DNA of 64,000 bases from Bacteroidales bacterium UBA3653 (GTDB lineage Bacteria > Bacteroidota > Bacteroidia > Bacteroidales > Paludibacteraceae): contig DFKE01000017.1 of NCBI GenBank assembly GCA_002373505.1, positions 240,602-304,601 on the forward strand, written 5' to 3'. A model generated the notes under the pieces. It was not told the origin of the DNA. It did not search any database and saw only the letters and a list, made by a program, of their open reading frames with translations. Positions 34,861 to 43,312 of the stretch are shown here, in pieces; positions within the stretch are counted from its first letter, which is position 1, and each line of letters starts with the position of its first letter. A program made the translations under genes and the position numbers.

Positions 34861-37227
34861 TAGCACCTCGCTGATGTCGTGCACGTAATGCAGATTCAGC
34901 CCTTTGAGATAAATCGGTGCTATCTCAGCCACGTCTTTTCTGTTGTCCTCGCAGAGAATGATATCCGTTATACCTGCTCGTTTGGCGGCGAGCAGTTTTT
35001 CTTTCACGCCTCCGATAGGCAGCACTTTGCCGCGGAGTGTCATTTCTCCGGTCATGGCGATACGGGGTTTGACGAGGCGTTTGGTAAACGCGCTTACAAG
35101 TGCTGTCGTCATGGTTATTCCGGCAGAAGGTCCATCCTTCGGAATAGCACCTTCCGGCACATGAATATGAACCGAAGTCGTTTCAAAAACGGCGGGATCT
35201 ATCTCCAGCTCTTCCGCATGTGCTTTGACATAGCCCAAGGCAAGCGTGGCGCTCTCTTTCATCACATCGCCTAAGTTTCCGGTCAGTGTCAGAGTCGGAT
35301 TTTTAGAAGCCGAGAGGCTGGTCTCGATAAACAGTATCTCGCCGCCCACTTGCGTCCACGCCAAACCTGTCACGACTCCTACATATTTGTTGGTCTCCCA
35401 ACTGTCACGACTGAATCGCGCCTGACCGAGATAGGAACGCACGTCATCCAGCGTCACAGAGATATTATATTCCTCGCCAAGCGCCAGTTTGGTGTCGATC
35501 TTGCGGCATATAGTAGCTATCTGCCGTTCCAATGAACGCACGCCGGATTCACGGGTGTAATCATCTATGATATGGCCGATGATCTCTTTCTTGAACTTCA
35601 ACTGCGACGCCTTTAGACCATGGTTAGCCAACTCTTTCGGAATCAGATGCCGTTTGGCTATTTCTTCTTTCTCTTCCTGGAGGTATCCGGTCATTTCGAT
35701 CAGTTCCATCCGGTCCAGCAGCGGACGTGGAATAGTCTCCAGACTGTTGGCGGTAGCAATAAACATCACTTTGCTCAGGTCGTAATCTACATCCAGATAA
35801 TTATCGTGGAAAGTGCTGTTCTGTTCCGGATCCAGCACTTCGAGTAAAGCGGATGTCGGGTCACCCTTGTAATCCGCGCCGATCTTGTCTATCTCGTCCA
35901 GAACAAAAACGGGGTTTGACGTTCCGCATTTCTTAATGCTGTCAATGATTCGTCCGGGAAGTGCTCCGATATACGTGCGTCTGTGTCCGCGTATCTCCGC
36001 CTCGTCATGCAGGCCGCCTAAAGAGACACGTGCATACTTGCGTCCCAGCGCTTCTGCAATGCTCTTTCCGAGACTTGTTTTTCCGACTCCCGGAGGGCCG
36101 TAAAGACATAGGATAGGGGACTTGGCAGGATGATTTTCTTTCTCTTTCTCGCTGCGAAGTTCCAGTTGGCGTTGTACGGCAAGATATTCGACAATCCTTT
36201 CCTTCACTTTGTCCAATCCGTAGTGGTCGCGGTTCAGTATTTCCTGTGCGTGCTGCATGTCATAGTTATCCTCGGAATAGACGGACCATGGCAGGTCCAG
36301 CATGGTCTCCAGATAATCCAGTTGGGTGGAGTAGTCCGGCGAGTGAGTTGGCATGTGTTCCAGCCGTTGGAGCTCTCTGTTGAACACTTCTGCAACAGCC
36401 TCTGACCATTGTTTCTTGCTTGCTCTGTCGCGCAGTTCTTTCAGTTTCTGCGCACCGGTATCCGTGTCACCCAGGTCTTTTTTGATGGTTTCTATCTCTT
36501 GCTGCAGGAAATACTCACGTTGCTGTTTGTCCATTTTCTCGACGGTGCGGCGACGGATATCTGCTTTGATATTCAGGATTTCGTTTTCTTTCTCCAGCGC
36601 GGCAAGCACGTTTGTAGCTCGCTCCATGAGAGAATCGATCCGCAGCAGTTCTTGTTTGTATTCCGTGCTGAAATGGTATATCGCGCACACATAGTTAACC
36701 AGCGATGGGGTACTGCTGATGCTTCGGATGGTCATTCCGGCATCCACAGACGGGTTCTCTTTGTTGCTGAACAGTTGCAGTACCAGGTCGCGGATGCTAT
36801 CTACGGTTGCTTCAAACTGCTTGTCGCCCGTTTTGGGCATTTCTTCTATGCAGACCTTCACGTTTGCCAGAAGCGGAGAGTTGGATTCTTTTTGAAAATC
36901 AACCACTTGTACGCGGTGTACTCCTTCAAAGATAGCCATCACATGTCCTTCGCCCAACTCCGGCATGGGAATGATCTGAAGCACTTGGGCGTATGTTCCT
37001 AACGTGTAGAGATCTCCGTCTCCGGTTGGTTCGTTAACTGATTCGTCAATCTGCGTGAGCACAATCAGCGGTTTTTTCTCCGCAAGCGCGGATTTGACCA
37101 TTCTCAAACTGCTTTTCCGGGAGATAGCAATTGGCATCATTATTCCGGGGAAGAGTACTACGTTCTTCACCGGAAGCACTTCAATCCAGCTTTCTTCAAT
37201 TTCTTTTATATCTTTCGTCTTTCTCAT
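34843..37227 (-). CDS. lon: ATP-dependent Lon protease
   Basis: 794 residues. LAN substrate-binding domain (about 15-210), coiled coil, AAA+ domain with GPPGVGKTS and VFVLDEIDKIG, and the protease domain with PKDGPSAGITM (catalytic Ser) and VLPIGGVKEKLLAAKRAG (catalytic Lys). All catalytic residues are present. It degrades misfolded and regulatory proteins in the cytoplasm. It lies 50 bases downstream of the PfkB gene with no promoter of the window's consensus in between, so co-transcription is likely. Confidence 0.97.
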   Translation of the reverse strand: MRKTKDIKEIEESWIEVLPVKNVVLFPGIMMPIAISRKSSLRMVKSALAEKKPLIVLTQIDESVNEPTGDGDLYTLGTYAQVLQIIPMPELGEGHVMAIFEGVHRVQVVDFQKESNSPLLANVKVCIEEMPKTGDKQFEATVDSIRDLVLQLFSNKENPSVDAGMTIRSISSTPSLVNYVCAIYHFSTEYKQELLRIDSLMERATNVLAALEKENEILNIKADIRRRTVEKMDKQQREYFLQQEIETIKKDLGDTDTGAQKLKELRDRASKKQWSEAVAEVFNRELQRLEHMPTHSPDYSTQLDYLETMLDLPWSVYSEDNYDMQHAQEILNRDHYGLDKVKERIVEYLAVQRQLELRSEKEKENHPAKSPILCLYGPPGVGKTSLGKSIAEALGRKYARVSLGGLHDEAEIRGHRRTYIGALPGRIIDSIKKCGTSNPVFVLDEIDKIGADYKGDPTSALLEVLDPEQNSTFHDNYLDVDYDLSKVMFIATANSLETIPRPLLDRMELIEMTGYLQEEKEEIAKRHLIPKELANHGLKASQLKFKKEIIGHIIDDYTRESGVRSLERQIATICRKIDTKLALGEEYNISVTLDDVRSYLGQARFSRDSWETNKYVGVVTGLAWTQVGGEILFIETSLSASKNPTLTLTGNLGDVMKESATLALGYVKAHAEELEIDPAVFETTSVHIHVPEGAIPKDGPSAGITMTTALVSAFTKRLVKPRIAMTGEMTLRGKVLPIGGVKEKLLAAKRAGITDIILCEDNRKDVAEIAPIYLKGLNLHYVHDISEVLKEALQ

Positions 37228-37277
37228 GTATCTGAGTTTATTATTTCTATACTATTTTACATAATGCCGATTAGGTT

Positions 37278-38168
37278 TCATTGACTGAGGGATTTGACCA
37301 GTTCATCACTGATATTGTTGCCGATTTGTCGGCAGACGTCCTGACTCCAGCGTTGCGCCATTGCGATACGGCCGCATGGATCTTGGACACCTTGCAACAT
37401 CGCGTATATATATCCGGCATTGAAATTGTCTCCGGCGCCAACGGTGCTTACCGTTTCTATGGCTTGGACCTCAAAAGTCTCGGTTTCATCGGCATTAAAT
37501 AGCCGTATGTCCTTGGCTCCGTCAGTCAGAATCAGCGTCCGGCAGAACGGTCTGACACGCTCATATATGGCTTTGCCGTCACTCAGTCCGTACAGATAGC
37601 CGAAATCCTCGATGGAACCGCGCACAATGTCCGCCAGACGCATATTTTCCTCTATATTTGACATAACCTCGGGCAAATCGGCGATATGCGTTTTCCGGAA
37701 ATTGATGTCGTAGTACAGCCATGCGCCGGCTGCTTTGGCCTCATGCAGCAAGCGGCTCACAACACTACGAATAGCCGGATTGATCGCGAAAAAAGAGCCG
37801 AAAAGCACCACGTCATCCTTTGTAAATTCAGGCATTGGACCTTCCAACGATGCAGCTCTGTGATCCTTATAAAAGATATACTGCGCATCGTTGTTTTCGT
37901 CCAGAAAAGCCAGCGTGATATGCGATTTGGCTTGCTCATGACGGCAAACATAAGCCGCAGAAACGCCATTTTCTTCCAAAAAACGGCAAATCATATCTCC
38001 TATATGGTCTCCGCCTACGTCTGTCACCATCGCGCAGGGCACCCCTGCCCTACCCAATGACACGATGCTGTTGTAGGTTGAGCCGCCCGGAACGGCTTTC
38101 TGAGGCTGGTCATTCTTAAAAAGAATGTCCAACACCGTCTCTCCTATGCCGATCACACGTCTGTTCAT
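37278..38168 (-). CDS. PfkB-family sugar kinase
   Basis: 296 residues. N-terminal GIGETVLDILF, sugar-binding PGGSTYNSIVSLGRAG, and the C-terminal PfkB signature TVGAGDNFNAGYIYAML with the catalytic aspartate. The closest type is fructokinase, but ribokinase or adenosine-kinase-like activity cannot be excluded. Its promoter at 38194-38225 gives a leader of about 20 bases and probably serves lon as well. Confidence 0.85.
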   Translation of the reverse strand: MNRRVIGIGETVLDILFKNDQPQKAVPGGSTYNSIVSLGRAGVPCAMVTDVGGDHIGDMICRFLEENGVSAAYVCRHEQAKSHITLAFLDENNDAQYIFYKDHRAASLEGPMPEFTKDDVVLFGSFFAINPAIRSVVSRLLHEAKAAGAWLYYDINFRKTHIADLPEVMSNIEENMRLADIVRGSIEDFGYLYGLSDGKAIYERVRPFCRTLILTDGAKDIRLFNADETETFEVQAIETVSTVGAGDNFNAGYIYAMLQGVQDPCGRIAMAQRWSQDVCRQIGNNISDELVKSLSQ

Positions 38169-38193
38169 AGCTGCTTTTCAACCTTTGCGACTG

Positions 38194-38225
38194 CAAAGGT
38201 ACTACAAAAAATGCACATATGCAAA
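38194..38225 (-). promoter_or_regulatory. Promoter of pfkB-lon
   Basis: TTGCATATGTGCA at the -33 position, a 20-base spacer and TACCTTTG at 38201-38194. Confidence 0.75.
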
Positions 38226-38281
38226 TATGCAGCTGTTTTTTGCTGAAAAATGTGGTTAAAGGCCTTGATTTTGTTTCAGTT

Positions 38282-39475
38282 TTATTTTCTTTTGTCGGAT
38301 AGTTGCGGCATAAGTTCATTATATATATCCATATATAGATGCATCCACCTCTGCCAGAACTGTTCGCGCAGAGGATCGGTTTCGTCGAACAAATTCGTTA
38401 ACGAATCCCGTTGCATATTATAAGATTCCATTATATGGTACCAATCGTCCCAAGCCTTTGAGTAGGCGGCCTTTTCCTCCGGATTGCGGGTATCATAGGA
38501 CTTGCGGCGGTTAACAATCTCCATAATCTGCGCGCGTTCTTGCGCGAGAATGGAATCCATTTGGGCGCACATAGCTTCATAGCGTTTCTGTTTCTCCAAC
38601 TGCGCACGTTCACGTTCTTCATAAGCGTCTATTTGCGCGTTCAGTTCGTCAATACGCTGCTGCATTTCCTGTTGCGCAAGATCTCGTTCGGCATAAGCGT
38701 CTATTTGCGCGTTCAGCTCATCAATACGCAGCTGCTCGGACTGGCGTTCTTGCCAGGAAATATAGAGAAGCGCGGCAGCCGCAGCCAAGAGAATAGCGGA
38801 CAGGAGTACGGGCAAGAGGAACATGAGTCTGTTGCGACGGTTGAGGACTTTGCGCAAGGCGGCTATGTTGGCAAAATGTCCTTTGGGACAGATGTCCGGG
38901 AAGAGGCGTTGCAGAGCCTCAATGTCTTTGCGCGGGTCGTTCGGAACGGATGTGATAGTAGCGTCTGTCGCCGAGAGCCCGAAATCAATCAGTTTGACGT
39001 TCGCGCCATTCCGGGTGATAAGGATATTATCCGGCTTGAGATCATGGTGGACGAGTTGCAGGCTATGGATGTATTCGAGCGCATCCAGGAGTTGCGAGAA
39101 CACCCGTTTACGTGCGGCTTTGGTGGGCTTGGCGCGTAGCCATTCGCCGAGCGTCATACCGTCAATCCATTCCTGCACAATACACCGCCCTACTCCGTCT
39201 ATTTCTTCCAAAGAATAGGTGGCGGCGATGTTGGGATGGACAAGCTGGATGCCGAGTTTGAACTCCTGTTCTTGTTGTAACCGATAGTCCGTCAGAGAGG
39301 CAGTATCAGGCGTCAGCGCCTTGAGCACAAAACGCCTGCCGTACCGGGAGGCGGTATATATCTGTGTGCGCGAACGCGTTTGCAAGAGAGAAATATCCCG
39401 CCATTCAGACGAGAAATCGGCGGGTACTATAAAACCGGACGAACTAGGACTATTTACCATTCTGTCATTTACCAT
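38282..39475 (-). CDS. Membrane-anchored serine/threonine protein kinase with coiled-coil tail
   Basis: 397 residues. The kinase domain (about 20-210) has the ATP lysine in FVLKAL (K52), HHDLKPDN at 143-150 and DFG at 164-166. The glycine-rich loop is not recognisable, and the activation segment is very short, with DPRKDIEAL following DFG within 20 residues. A membrane helix spans about 217-240, then a coiled coil with a duplicated unit (RIDELNAQIDAYAERDLAQQ and RIDELNAQIDAYEERERAQ) and an unknown C-terminal part. The first residues MVNDRMVNSPSSSG come from the dispersed MVND repeat, so the true start may be elsewhere. It overlaps the upstream gene by 11 bases. Confidence 0.8.
   Translation of the reverse strand: MVNDRMVNSPSSSGFIVPADFSSEWRDISLLQTRSRTQIYTASRYGRRFVLKALTPDTASLTDYRLQQEQEFKLGIQLVHPNIAATYSLEEIDGVGRCIVQEWIDGMTLGEWLRAKPTKAARKRVFSQLLDALEYIHSLQLVHHDLKPDNILITRNGANVKLIDFGLSATDATITSVPNDPRKDIEALQRLFPDICPKGHFANIAALRKVLNRRNRLMFLLPVLLSAILLAAAAALLYISWQERQSEQLRIDELNAQIDAYAERDLAQQEMQQRIDELNAQIDAYEERERAQLEKQKRYEAMCAQMDSILAQERAQIMEIVNRRKSYDTRNPEEKAAYSKAWDDWYHIMESYNMQRDSLTNLFDETDPLREQFWQRWMHLYMDIYNELMPQLSDKRK
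38625..38735 (-). repeat. Duplicated coiled-coil segment in the kinase
   Basis: Two copies of a segment coding RIDELNAQIDAY..ER..AQ lie about 75 bases apart in the same frame, pointing to an internal tandem duplication. Confidence 0.7.
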
Positions 39476-39482
39476 TTACTAT
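39454..39482. repeat. MVND-type repeat across two overlapping genes
   Basis: ATAGTAAATGGTAAATGACA and its continuation encode the end of the upstream gene (RIVNGK) in one frame and the start of the kinase (MVNDRMVN) in another. Confidence 0.75.
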
Positions 39483-40055
39483 TCTAACGGAGTTCAGACC
39501 GTTTTTTGAGCCGGCGACATAAGAGACGCTCTCCTTTGTACTTGGTACTTCGTCCCTTTGTAAATTATCCAGGTACATCGGTTTGCCAACGAGGAAACAG
39601 GTGGTGTCGAAGGAATCGCCTACGTGCAGTTTGGCGTTCCCGGCTTCTTCCACGATAAAATGCGCTTCGCCTTCATAGCGGAAGACACACCGTCTGTTCG
39701 GCAGCCAGGTCACCTCTACCCTGTCTCCGGGCTGAAGGTCGTTGATATGAATTCCTTCCCCCTCGAAAGCGGCACTCTCAATGTCCGTGCGCGTGGCAAG
39801 CGAGGCTATATACGCCTCCCAGTCGTCAAAACCGAGGAACTGGGATAGCAGACAAAGCGTCGTGCGGCGTGTAGTGTCTGCGCCGTCGATATACCCCCAG
39901 AGACGCTTGAGCGTAGTAGGAGATATATTCTCATGCAGCCGCTCCCAGATGACGCCGGCGAGGAACTCAAAATCATACGGAGTACGGATCTTGCGCTTCA
40001 CTTCATGCTCAATATCCATCCGCAGGGTTGTTATTTCGGGTGCGTATTTATTCAT
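39465..40055 (-). CDS. Bacteroidota regulator-like protein of unknown function
   Basis: 196 residues from the ATG at 40055 (MNKYAPEITTLRMDIEHEV); upstream codons would lie inside the promoter. The N-terminal region (TPYDFEFLAGVIWERLHENISPTTLKRLWGYI; TLCLLSQFLGFDDWEAYI) is a recurring Bacteroidota domain that looks like a small helical DNA-binding or adaptor module. A C-terminal beta domain follows (about 105-165; PGDRVEVTWLPNRRCVFRY). Function unknown. The stretch RDEVPSTKE near the end is coded by the dispersed GTACCAAGTACC module. It overlaps the kinase gene downstream, which suggests joint function. Confidence 0.65.
   Translation of the reverse strand: MNKYAPEITTLRMDIEHEVKRKIRTPYDFEFLAGVIWERLHENISPTTLKRLWGYIDGADTTRRTTLCLLSQFLGFDDWEAYIASLATRTDIESAAFEGEGIHINDLQPGDRVEVTWLPNRRCVFRYEGEAHFIVEEAGNAKLHVGDSFDTTCFLVGKPMYLDNLQRDEVPSTKESVSYVAGSKNGLNSVRIVNGK
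39533..39563 (-). repeat. Dispersed GGGACAAAGTACCAAGTACC module, copy 3
   Basis: On the coding strand the copy reads GGGACGAAGTACCAAGTAC and encodes RDEVPST. Confidence 0.75.
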
Positions 40056-40063
40056 ATCGGGTG

Positions 40064-40095
40064 CAAAGATACAATATTTTTTTGACATATGCAAA
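40064..40095 (-). promoter_or_regulatory. Promoter of the regulator-like/kinase pair
   Basis: TTTGCATATGTCA at the -33 position, a 20-base spacer and TATCTTTG at 40071-40064. The ATG follows after only nine bases, so the mRNA is nearly leaderless. Confidence 0.75.
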
Positions 40096-40102
40096 TAATT
40101 AT

Positions 40103-40142
40103 AAAAAAACAAGGCAGACGGAATTTCCGCCCGCCCTGTTTT
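40103..40142 (-). terminator. Terminator after the DUF456 gene
   Basis: The minus-strand RNA forms a 16-pair stem (AACAGGGCGGGCGGAA with UUCCGUCUGCCUUGUU, four G-U pairs) followed by a seven-base U-run. Confidence 0.85.
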
Positions 40143-40160
40143 AGAGCCCCAATAAAAGTT

Positions 40161-40682
40161 TTATCCTATTTGAAAAATAACATAAATAGCATACACGAAT
40201 ACCGCCAGTTTTAAGAGCGTATCGGACAAATAGGCGCATGTAGCCGAAGTGGCACATTTTAAAGCCATAACCGCTCCTTGCCTATTGGTCAGTTCCAATA
40301 AGAATGCCAAAACGAAAGGCAGAACAATAAAACCGACAATCAGCATGGTAATAAGAAGCGCCTTGGAATCAGAGGAAGTAGCGCCATAAACCAAAAGCAA
40401 ACCGATAATAGAACCGATGGTCGTTCCCCATGTGGCGCGTTTGGAATACTCTTGCAGTTTTTTTACCAGTTTGACAAGCAGTTTTGATACAATCATGCTG
40501 GCAATGGCTAATGCCGTAATGATACCGAAGGTACTCCACGCAATAGGAATGTCGAGGCACAGAATAGCAAGGAGTGTTGCTATCACAACTGCAATCGGTC
40601 CGGGAACTTTGTTGATAAAACATCCCAGAAAACCGAAACATAAACACAAGGCGACTAATGCCCACCATAAAATAGTTAACAT
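40161..40682 (-). CDS. DUF456-family membrane protein
   Basis: 173 residues with four to five hydrophobic helices. The family pattern LGCFINKVPGPIAVVIA near the start and the glycine-rich TTIGSIIGLLLV in the middle fit DUF456, small inner-membrane proteins of unknown function with glycine-zipper-like segments. It lies between a lipoprotein gene upstream (31 bases) and a strong terminator downstream. Confidence 0.78.
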   Translation of the reverse strand: MLTILWWALVALCLCFGFLGCFINKVPGPIAVVIATLLAILCLDIPIAWSTFGIITALAIASMIVSKLLVKLVKKLQEYSKRATWGTTIGSIIGLLLVYGATSSDSKALLITMLIVGFIVLPFVLAFLLELTNRQGAVMALKCATSATCAYLSDTLLKLAVFVYAIYVIFQIG

Positions 40683-40713
40683 AATACAGAAAATTTAGAG
40701 TTAATATAGTTAA

Positions 40714-41340
40714 TTAAAATAAAGCGTCCAACAGACCTTTTTCTGCTTCAAGCAGCTTTCCGGCAGTTTCTGCTGCATCTTTCAAATCTTGGATGTCTTG
40801 ATCTTCCATTATGGATTGGGTGGCGGATTTGAGACTCTCCTTTTTCAGAGGTCTTAATTCCAATCCGGAGATTTCCACAGCAACTGTATTGTCGAAGATC
40901 TCTTTGGCTCTTTCGTACTCCATGTGCTTGTATGTCCATGTATTGCCGCCGATAGCCAGTTCCGATTCTTCATCCTCTTGGAGCAGTGTTTCCCAATCAC
41001 TACCATTCATTTCCAATGATTCCAATTCGACATCACTGCTATTCAATAATTTGCCATAAGGACCTTCCAGTTCGCGCTCGAAATTCTCGCTGTTTTTGAT
41101 ATTTTCGAATGGTGTGTTGGTCGCAATCGTCATTTTAATACGGACTTGCCAATCGTCGGCGACTTTTACCAAGTGGACATTGTACGTGTCCCCGGATAAC
41201 TTAAATAATTTTGCATGCTTGCCTTTTAGAATCAGGCTGGAAGCCGGCAGTGTTTTTGATTCTTCCGTTGGTTTTGGGGAAGAACCGCCACATGCGCATA
41301 ATAAGGATACGCACGCGAAAAGTAACAGTAATTTTTTCAT
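40714..41340 (-). CDS. Lipoprotein of unknown function
   Basis: 208 residues. The signal peptide MKKLLLLFACVSLLCACGG has a lipobox with the cysteine at about 17. The mature part has a beta-rich middle (TYNVHLVKVADDWQVRIKMT) and an acidic helical C-terminus. No family recognised. Its promoter is a near-exact copy of that of the 53-residue protein at 43120-43281, which suggests shared regulation. It probably forms an operon with the DUF456 gene. Confidence 0.75.
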   Translation of the reverse strand: MKKLLLLFACVSLLCACGGSSPKPTEESKTLPASSLILKGKHAKLFKLSGDTYNVHLVKVADDWQVRIKMTIATNTPFENIKNSENFERELEGPYGKLLNSSDVELESLEMNGSDWETLLQEDEESELAIGGNTWTYKHMEYERAKEIFDNTVAVEISGLELRPLKKESLKSATQSIMEDQDIQDLKDAAETAGKLLEAEKGLLDALF

Positions 41341-41403
41341 AATAGATTTGATTGTTTGTTGTGCCTACTCTTTTATGGATTTTGGGCTTTCTCCGTTTGA
41401 CGG

Positions 41404-41451
41404 TGCAAAATTACTGCTTTTCGTTCATATACGCAAAGTCCTTTTTGGTCC
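41404..41451 (-). promoter_or_regulatory. Promoter cassette A (lipoprotein)
   Basis: GGACCAAAAAGGACTTTGC, a 20-base spacer and TAATTTTGCA. The 48 bases match 43313-43360 at all but a few positions, mostly in the spacer. Confidence 0.75.
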
Positions 41452-41490
41452 TTTTAATATACAATACAAGCAGAACAGGGGAAACATAAA

Positions 41491-41522
41491 AAAATCAGGG
41501 GAGCGAAAACTCCCCTGATTTT
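41491..41522 (-). terminator. Terminator after the nuclease-like gene
   Basis: A perfect 13-pair stem AAAATCAGGGGAG / CTCCCCTGATTTT with loop CGAAAA (plus-strand letters). It works in either direction. Confidence 0.85.
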
Positions 41523-41527
41523 GTTAT

Positions 41528-42166
41528 CTATTTGAATTTTATCAAATAATATTTGTATTTTTGTCCTTCTTTATATTCTTTTAAATCTATCCATTCGAAG
41601 TCGGTTTTTCCGTCTGGTTCTTTTGAAATTATCTTTCCATATTTCGGTTCTTTATAATCGTTACCTAAAAAAGCCCACTTTTCTTCCGCATTCTTGACAA
41701 ATCTTGGATTCTTAACCTGTTTGTTGGGGTCAAAATCATATACCACGACGCTACAGGTTTCTGTGAAGTGTGCTTTCTCCACTAATTGACGGCAAAAGAT
41801 AGCATCATCTTTGAAATCCTCCAAGTGATCAACGACATTCCATCCTTCTGTTCGATTGTATATCCATTTCAATTCTGCAGCATATATCTCAGAAAAATCT
41901 TCCTTATAAATCAATATGTCAATCTCTATTTTCTTGAAGTCAGTTTTGTTGAAATCAATGGAATCATCTATACTCATTCGCTTTTTTAGAATAGGCTTCA
42001 AATGTTCGTCATTAACACTTGTCTCCATTTCCACTATGTATCCAAACTTTTCGATAGAAAGGAAATGTGCATACAGCCGACCCTGAAAATTTTGCTCCTT
42101 ATTGTTGGTGTTATAGACATTCTCTACACACTTCTTGATCTCTTGACTGAAATTTAACATCATCAT
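41528..42166 (-). CDS. PD-(D/E)XK nuclease-like protein
   Basis: 212 residues from an ATG at 42166; a TTG at 42181 inside the stop of the upstream gene is an alternative. A likely PD-(D/E)XK core is visible: a helix with QGRLYAHFL, a strand with VEMET, then EIDILIY (D83) and AAELKW (E98, K100), the spacing of restriction-endonuclease-like folds. No target-recognition domain is seen. Base composition is clearly more AT-rich than the surrounding genes, pointing to transfer. It is paired with the coiled-coil gene 42178-42861. A defence or DNA-processing role is inference only. Confidence 0.6.
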   Translation of the reverse strand: MMMLNFSQEIKKCVENVYNTNNKEQNFQGRLYAHFLSIEKFGYIVEMETSVNDEHLKPILKKRMSIDDSIDFNKTDFKKIEIDILIYKEDFSEIYAAELKWIYNRTEGWNVVDHLEDFKDDAIFCRQLVEKAHFTETCSVVVYDFDPNKQVKNPRFVKNAEEKWAFLGNDYKEPKYGKIISKEPDGKTDFEWIDLKEYKEGQKYKYYLIKFK

Positions 42167-42177
42167 ATAAAATGTGA

Positions 42178-42861
42178 TCAATTATTCTTATTTTGCTTAA
42201 AGCGTTTCCAAATATGCATTAAATTCCAATCTCTACATTTTGTTAGGTCAAATTTCTTGTATAAAAAGTATAATAATTTTAAGCAATAATCGTTATATAC
42301 ACGGAGATAGTCATCATCTGGATCTATCTTAGCAGCTTGTCTTGCTGCTTGTTCAATGCGAACTCTATTTTCAAGTTTTCTAGCTTGTGCCCTTGTACCT
42401 TGAGTTCTCTGTTGTATGCTAGCATTCACATCTTCTCTTTCTGCTGCCTTTATACGTTTTGCATGCTCTCGCTCTGCTTCTTTTGCACGTTTCTCTCGTT
42501 CCTTCTCTTCATCTCTTCTACGTTTTTCTCGTTCTTTCTCTTCATCTCTTCTACGTTTTTCTCGTTCTTTCTCTTTCGCTTTTTGTTTTGCCTCTTCAGC
42601 TTTCGCTTTTCGAAGAGCCTCTTTGTAACTTGCTATCTGGGCATTCACTTGTTTCTTTTGTGCGTTTAATTGAGTAATTCTCTCTTGGGCCCGTGCTATT
42701 ATCATTCGATCAGAATCGTTTCCAAGAGCTCCTGCACGGCGGTGACTAATTTGATATCGTGCAGATTCGATTTCTTTACGTCGGTCTTCAATCTGCATAT
42801 CAAGTCCTTTAATTTGATTTTTTAAAGATTCTATTATATTTTCAATATTACTGATAGTCAT
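42178..42861 (-). CDS. Coiled-coil protein, partner of the nuclease-like gene
   Basis: 227 residues. The N-terminal 95 residues are helical (IENIIESLKNQIKGLDMQIEDRR), then three tandem 11-residue units at 97-130 (KEREKRRRDEE twice, KEREKRAKEAE), a highly charged coiled coil to about 175 and a C-terminal aromatic segment (YCLKLLYFLYKKFDLTKC). No family recognised. AT-rich like its partner, which begins 11 bases after its stop. Expressed probably from a -7 box at 43035-43042, whose -33 box is weak. Confidence 0.65.
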   Translation of the reverse strand: MTISNIENIIESLKNQIKGLDMQIEDRRKEIESARYQISHRRAGALGNDSDRMIIARAQERITQLNAQKKQVNAQIASYKEALRKAKAEEAKQKAKEKEREKRRRDEEKEREKRRRDEEKEREKRAKEAEREHAKRIKAAEREDVNASIQQRTQGTRAQARKLENRVRIEQAARQAAKIDPDDDYLRVYNDYCLKLLYFLYKKFDLTKCRDWNLMHIWKRFKQNKNN

Positions 42862-43119
42862 AAAAAAATGATTTAGATTACCAAATAGAAGAATGAAACC
42901 AGCGCATGTTTGATTCTTCCAATATGTTCGTTGTTTATCAAATTAATTATTGTAGGATATTCGTCGCGCTGACTTTGCTGGTGAAATTTGAGCAAAGTCT
43001 CCTACTTATTCCAGAGTATATCTGTTTTCGTTTGCAAAAGTATTACTTTTTTAATTGAAATGGTCTTTGATAGAATTTAAGAGTTCCATAGTGAATTATT
43101 TTAATAGGTTAATATTTGT

Positions 43120-43281
43120 TTATTTTCGTTTTTTTTCTCCCGTAAAGACAGACAAGACACTCTGTCCGATTTTGCGTTCGAGACCTTGTTTGGTAGTCGG
43201 AATGCCTATTTTGCGAGCGACTTTTGTTTTCAATCCACTGATTCCAACAGCGCGATTTAGTGAGAACGATAATCCTTTCAT
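43120..43281 (-). CDS. Small basic protein of unknown function (53 residues)
   Basis: From the ATG at 43281: MKGLSFSLNRAVGISGLKTK, then VARKIGIPTTKQGLERKIG and a lysine-rich end. It is strongly basic and resembles short Bacteroidota proteins with an ARK.GIPTT motif that I recall but cannot name. A good promoter lies 28 bases upstream, which supports a real gene; a longer in-frame start would overlap that promoter. RNA or DNA binding is possible from the charge alone. Confidence 0.6.
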   Translation of the reverse strand: MKGLSFSLNRAVGISGLKTKVARKIGIPTTKQGLERKIGQSVLSVFTGEKKRK

Positions 43282-43312
43282 GGTCGTAAAACTTATATTT
43301 ATTTTTTCTGCC

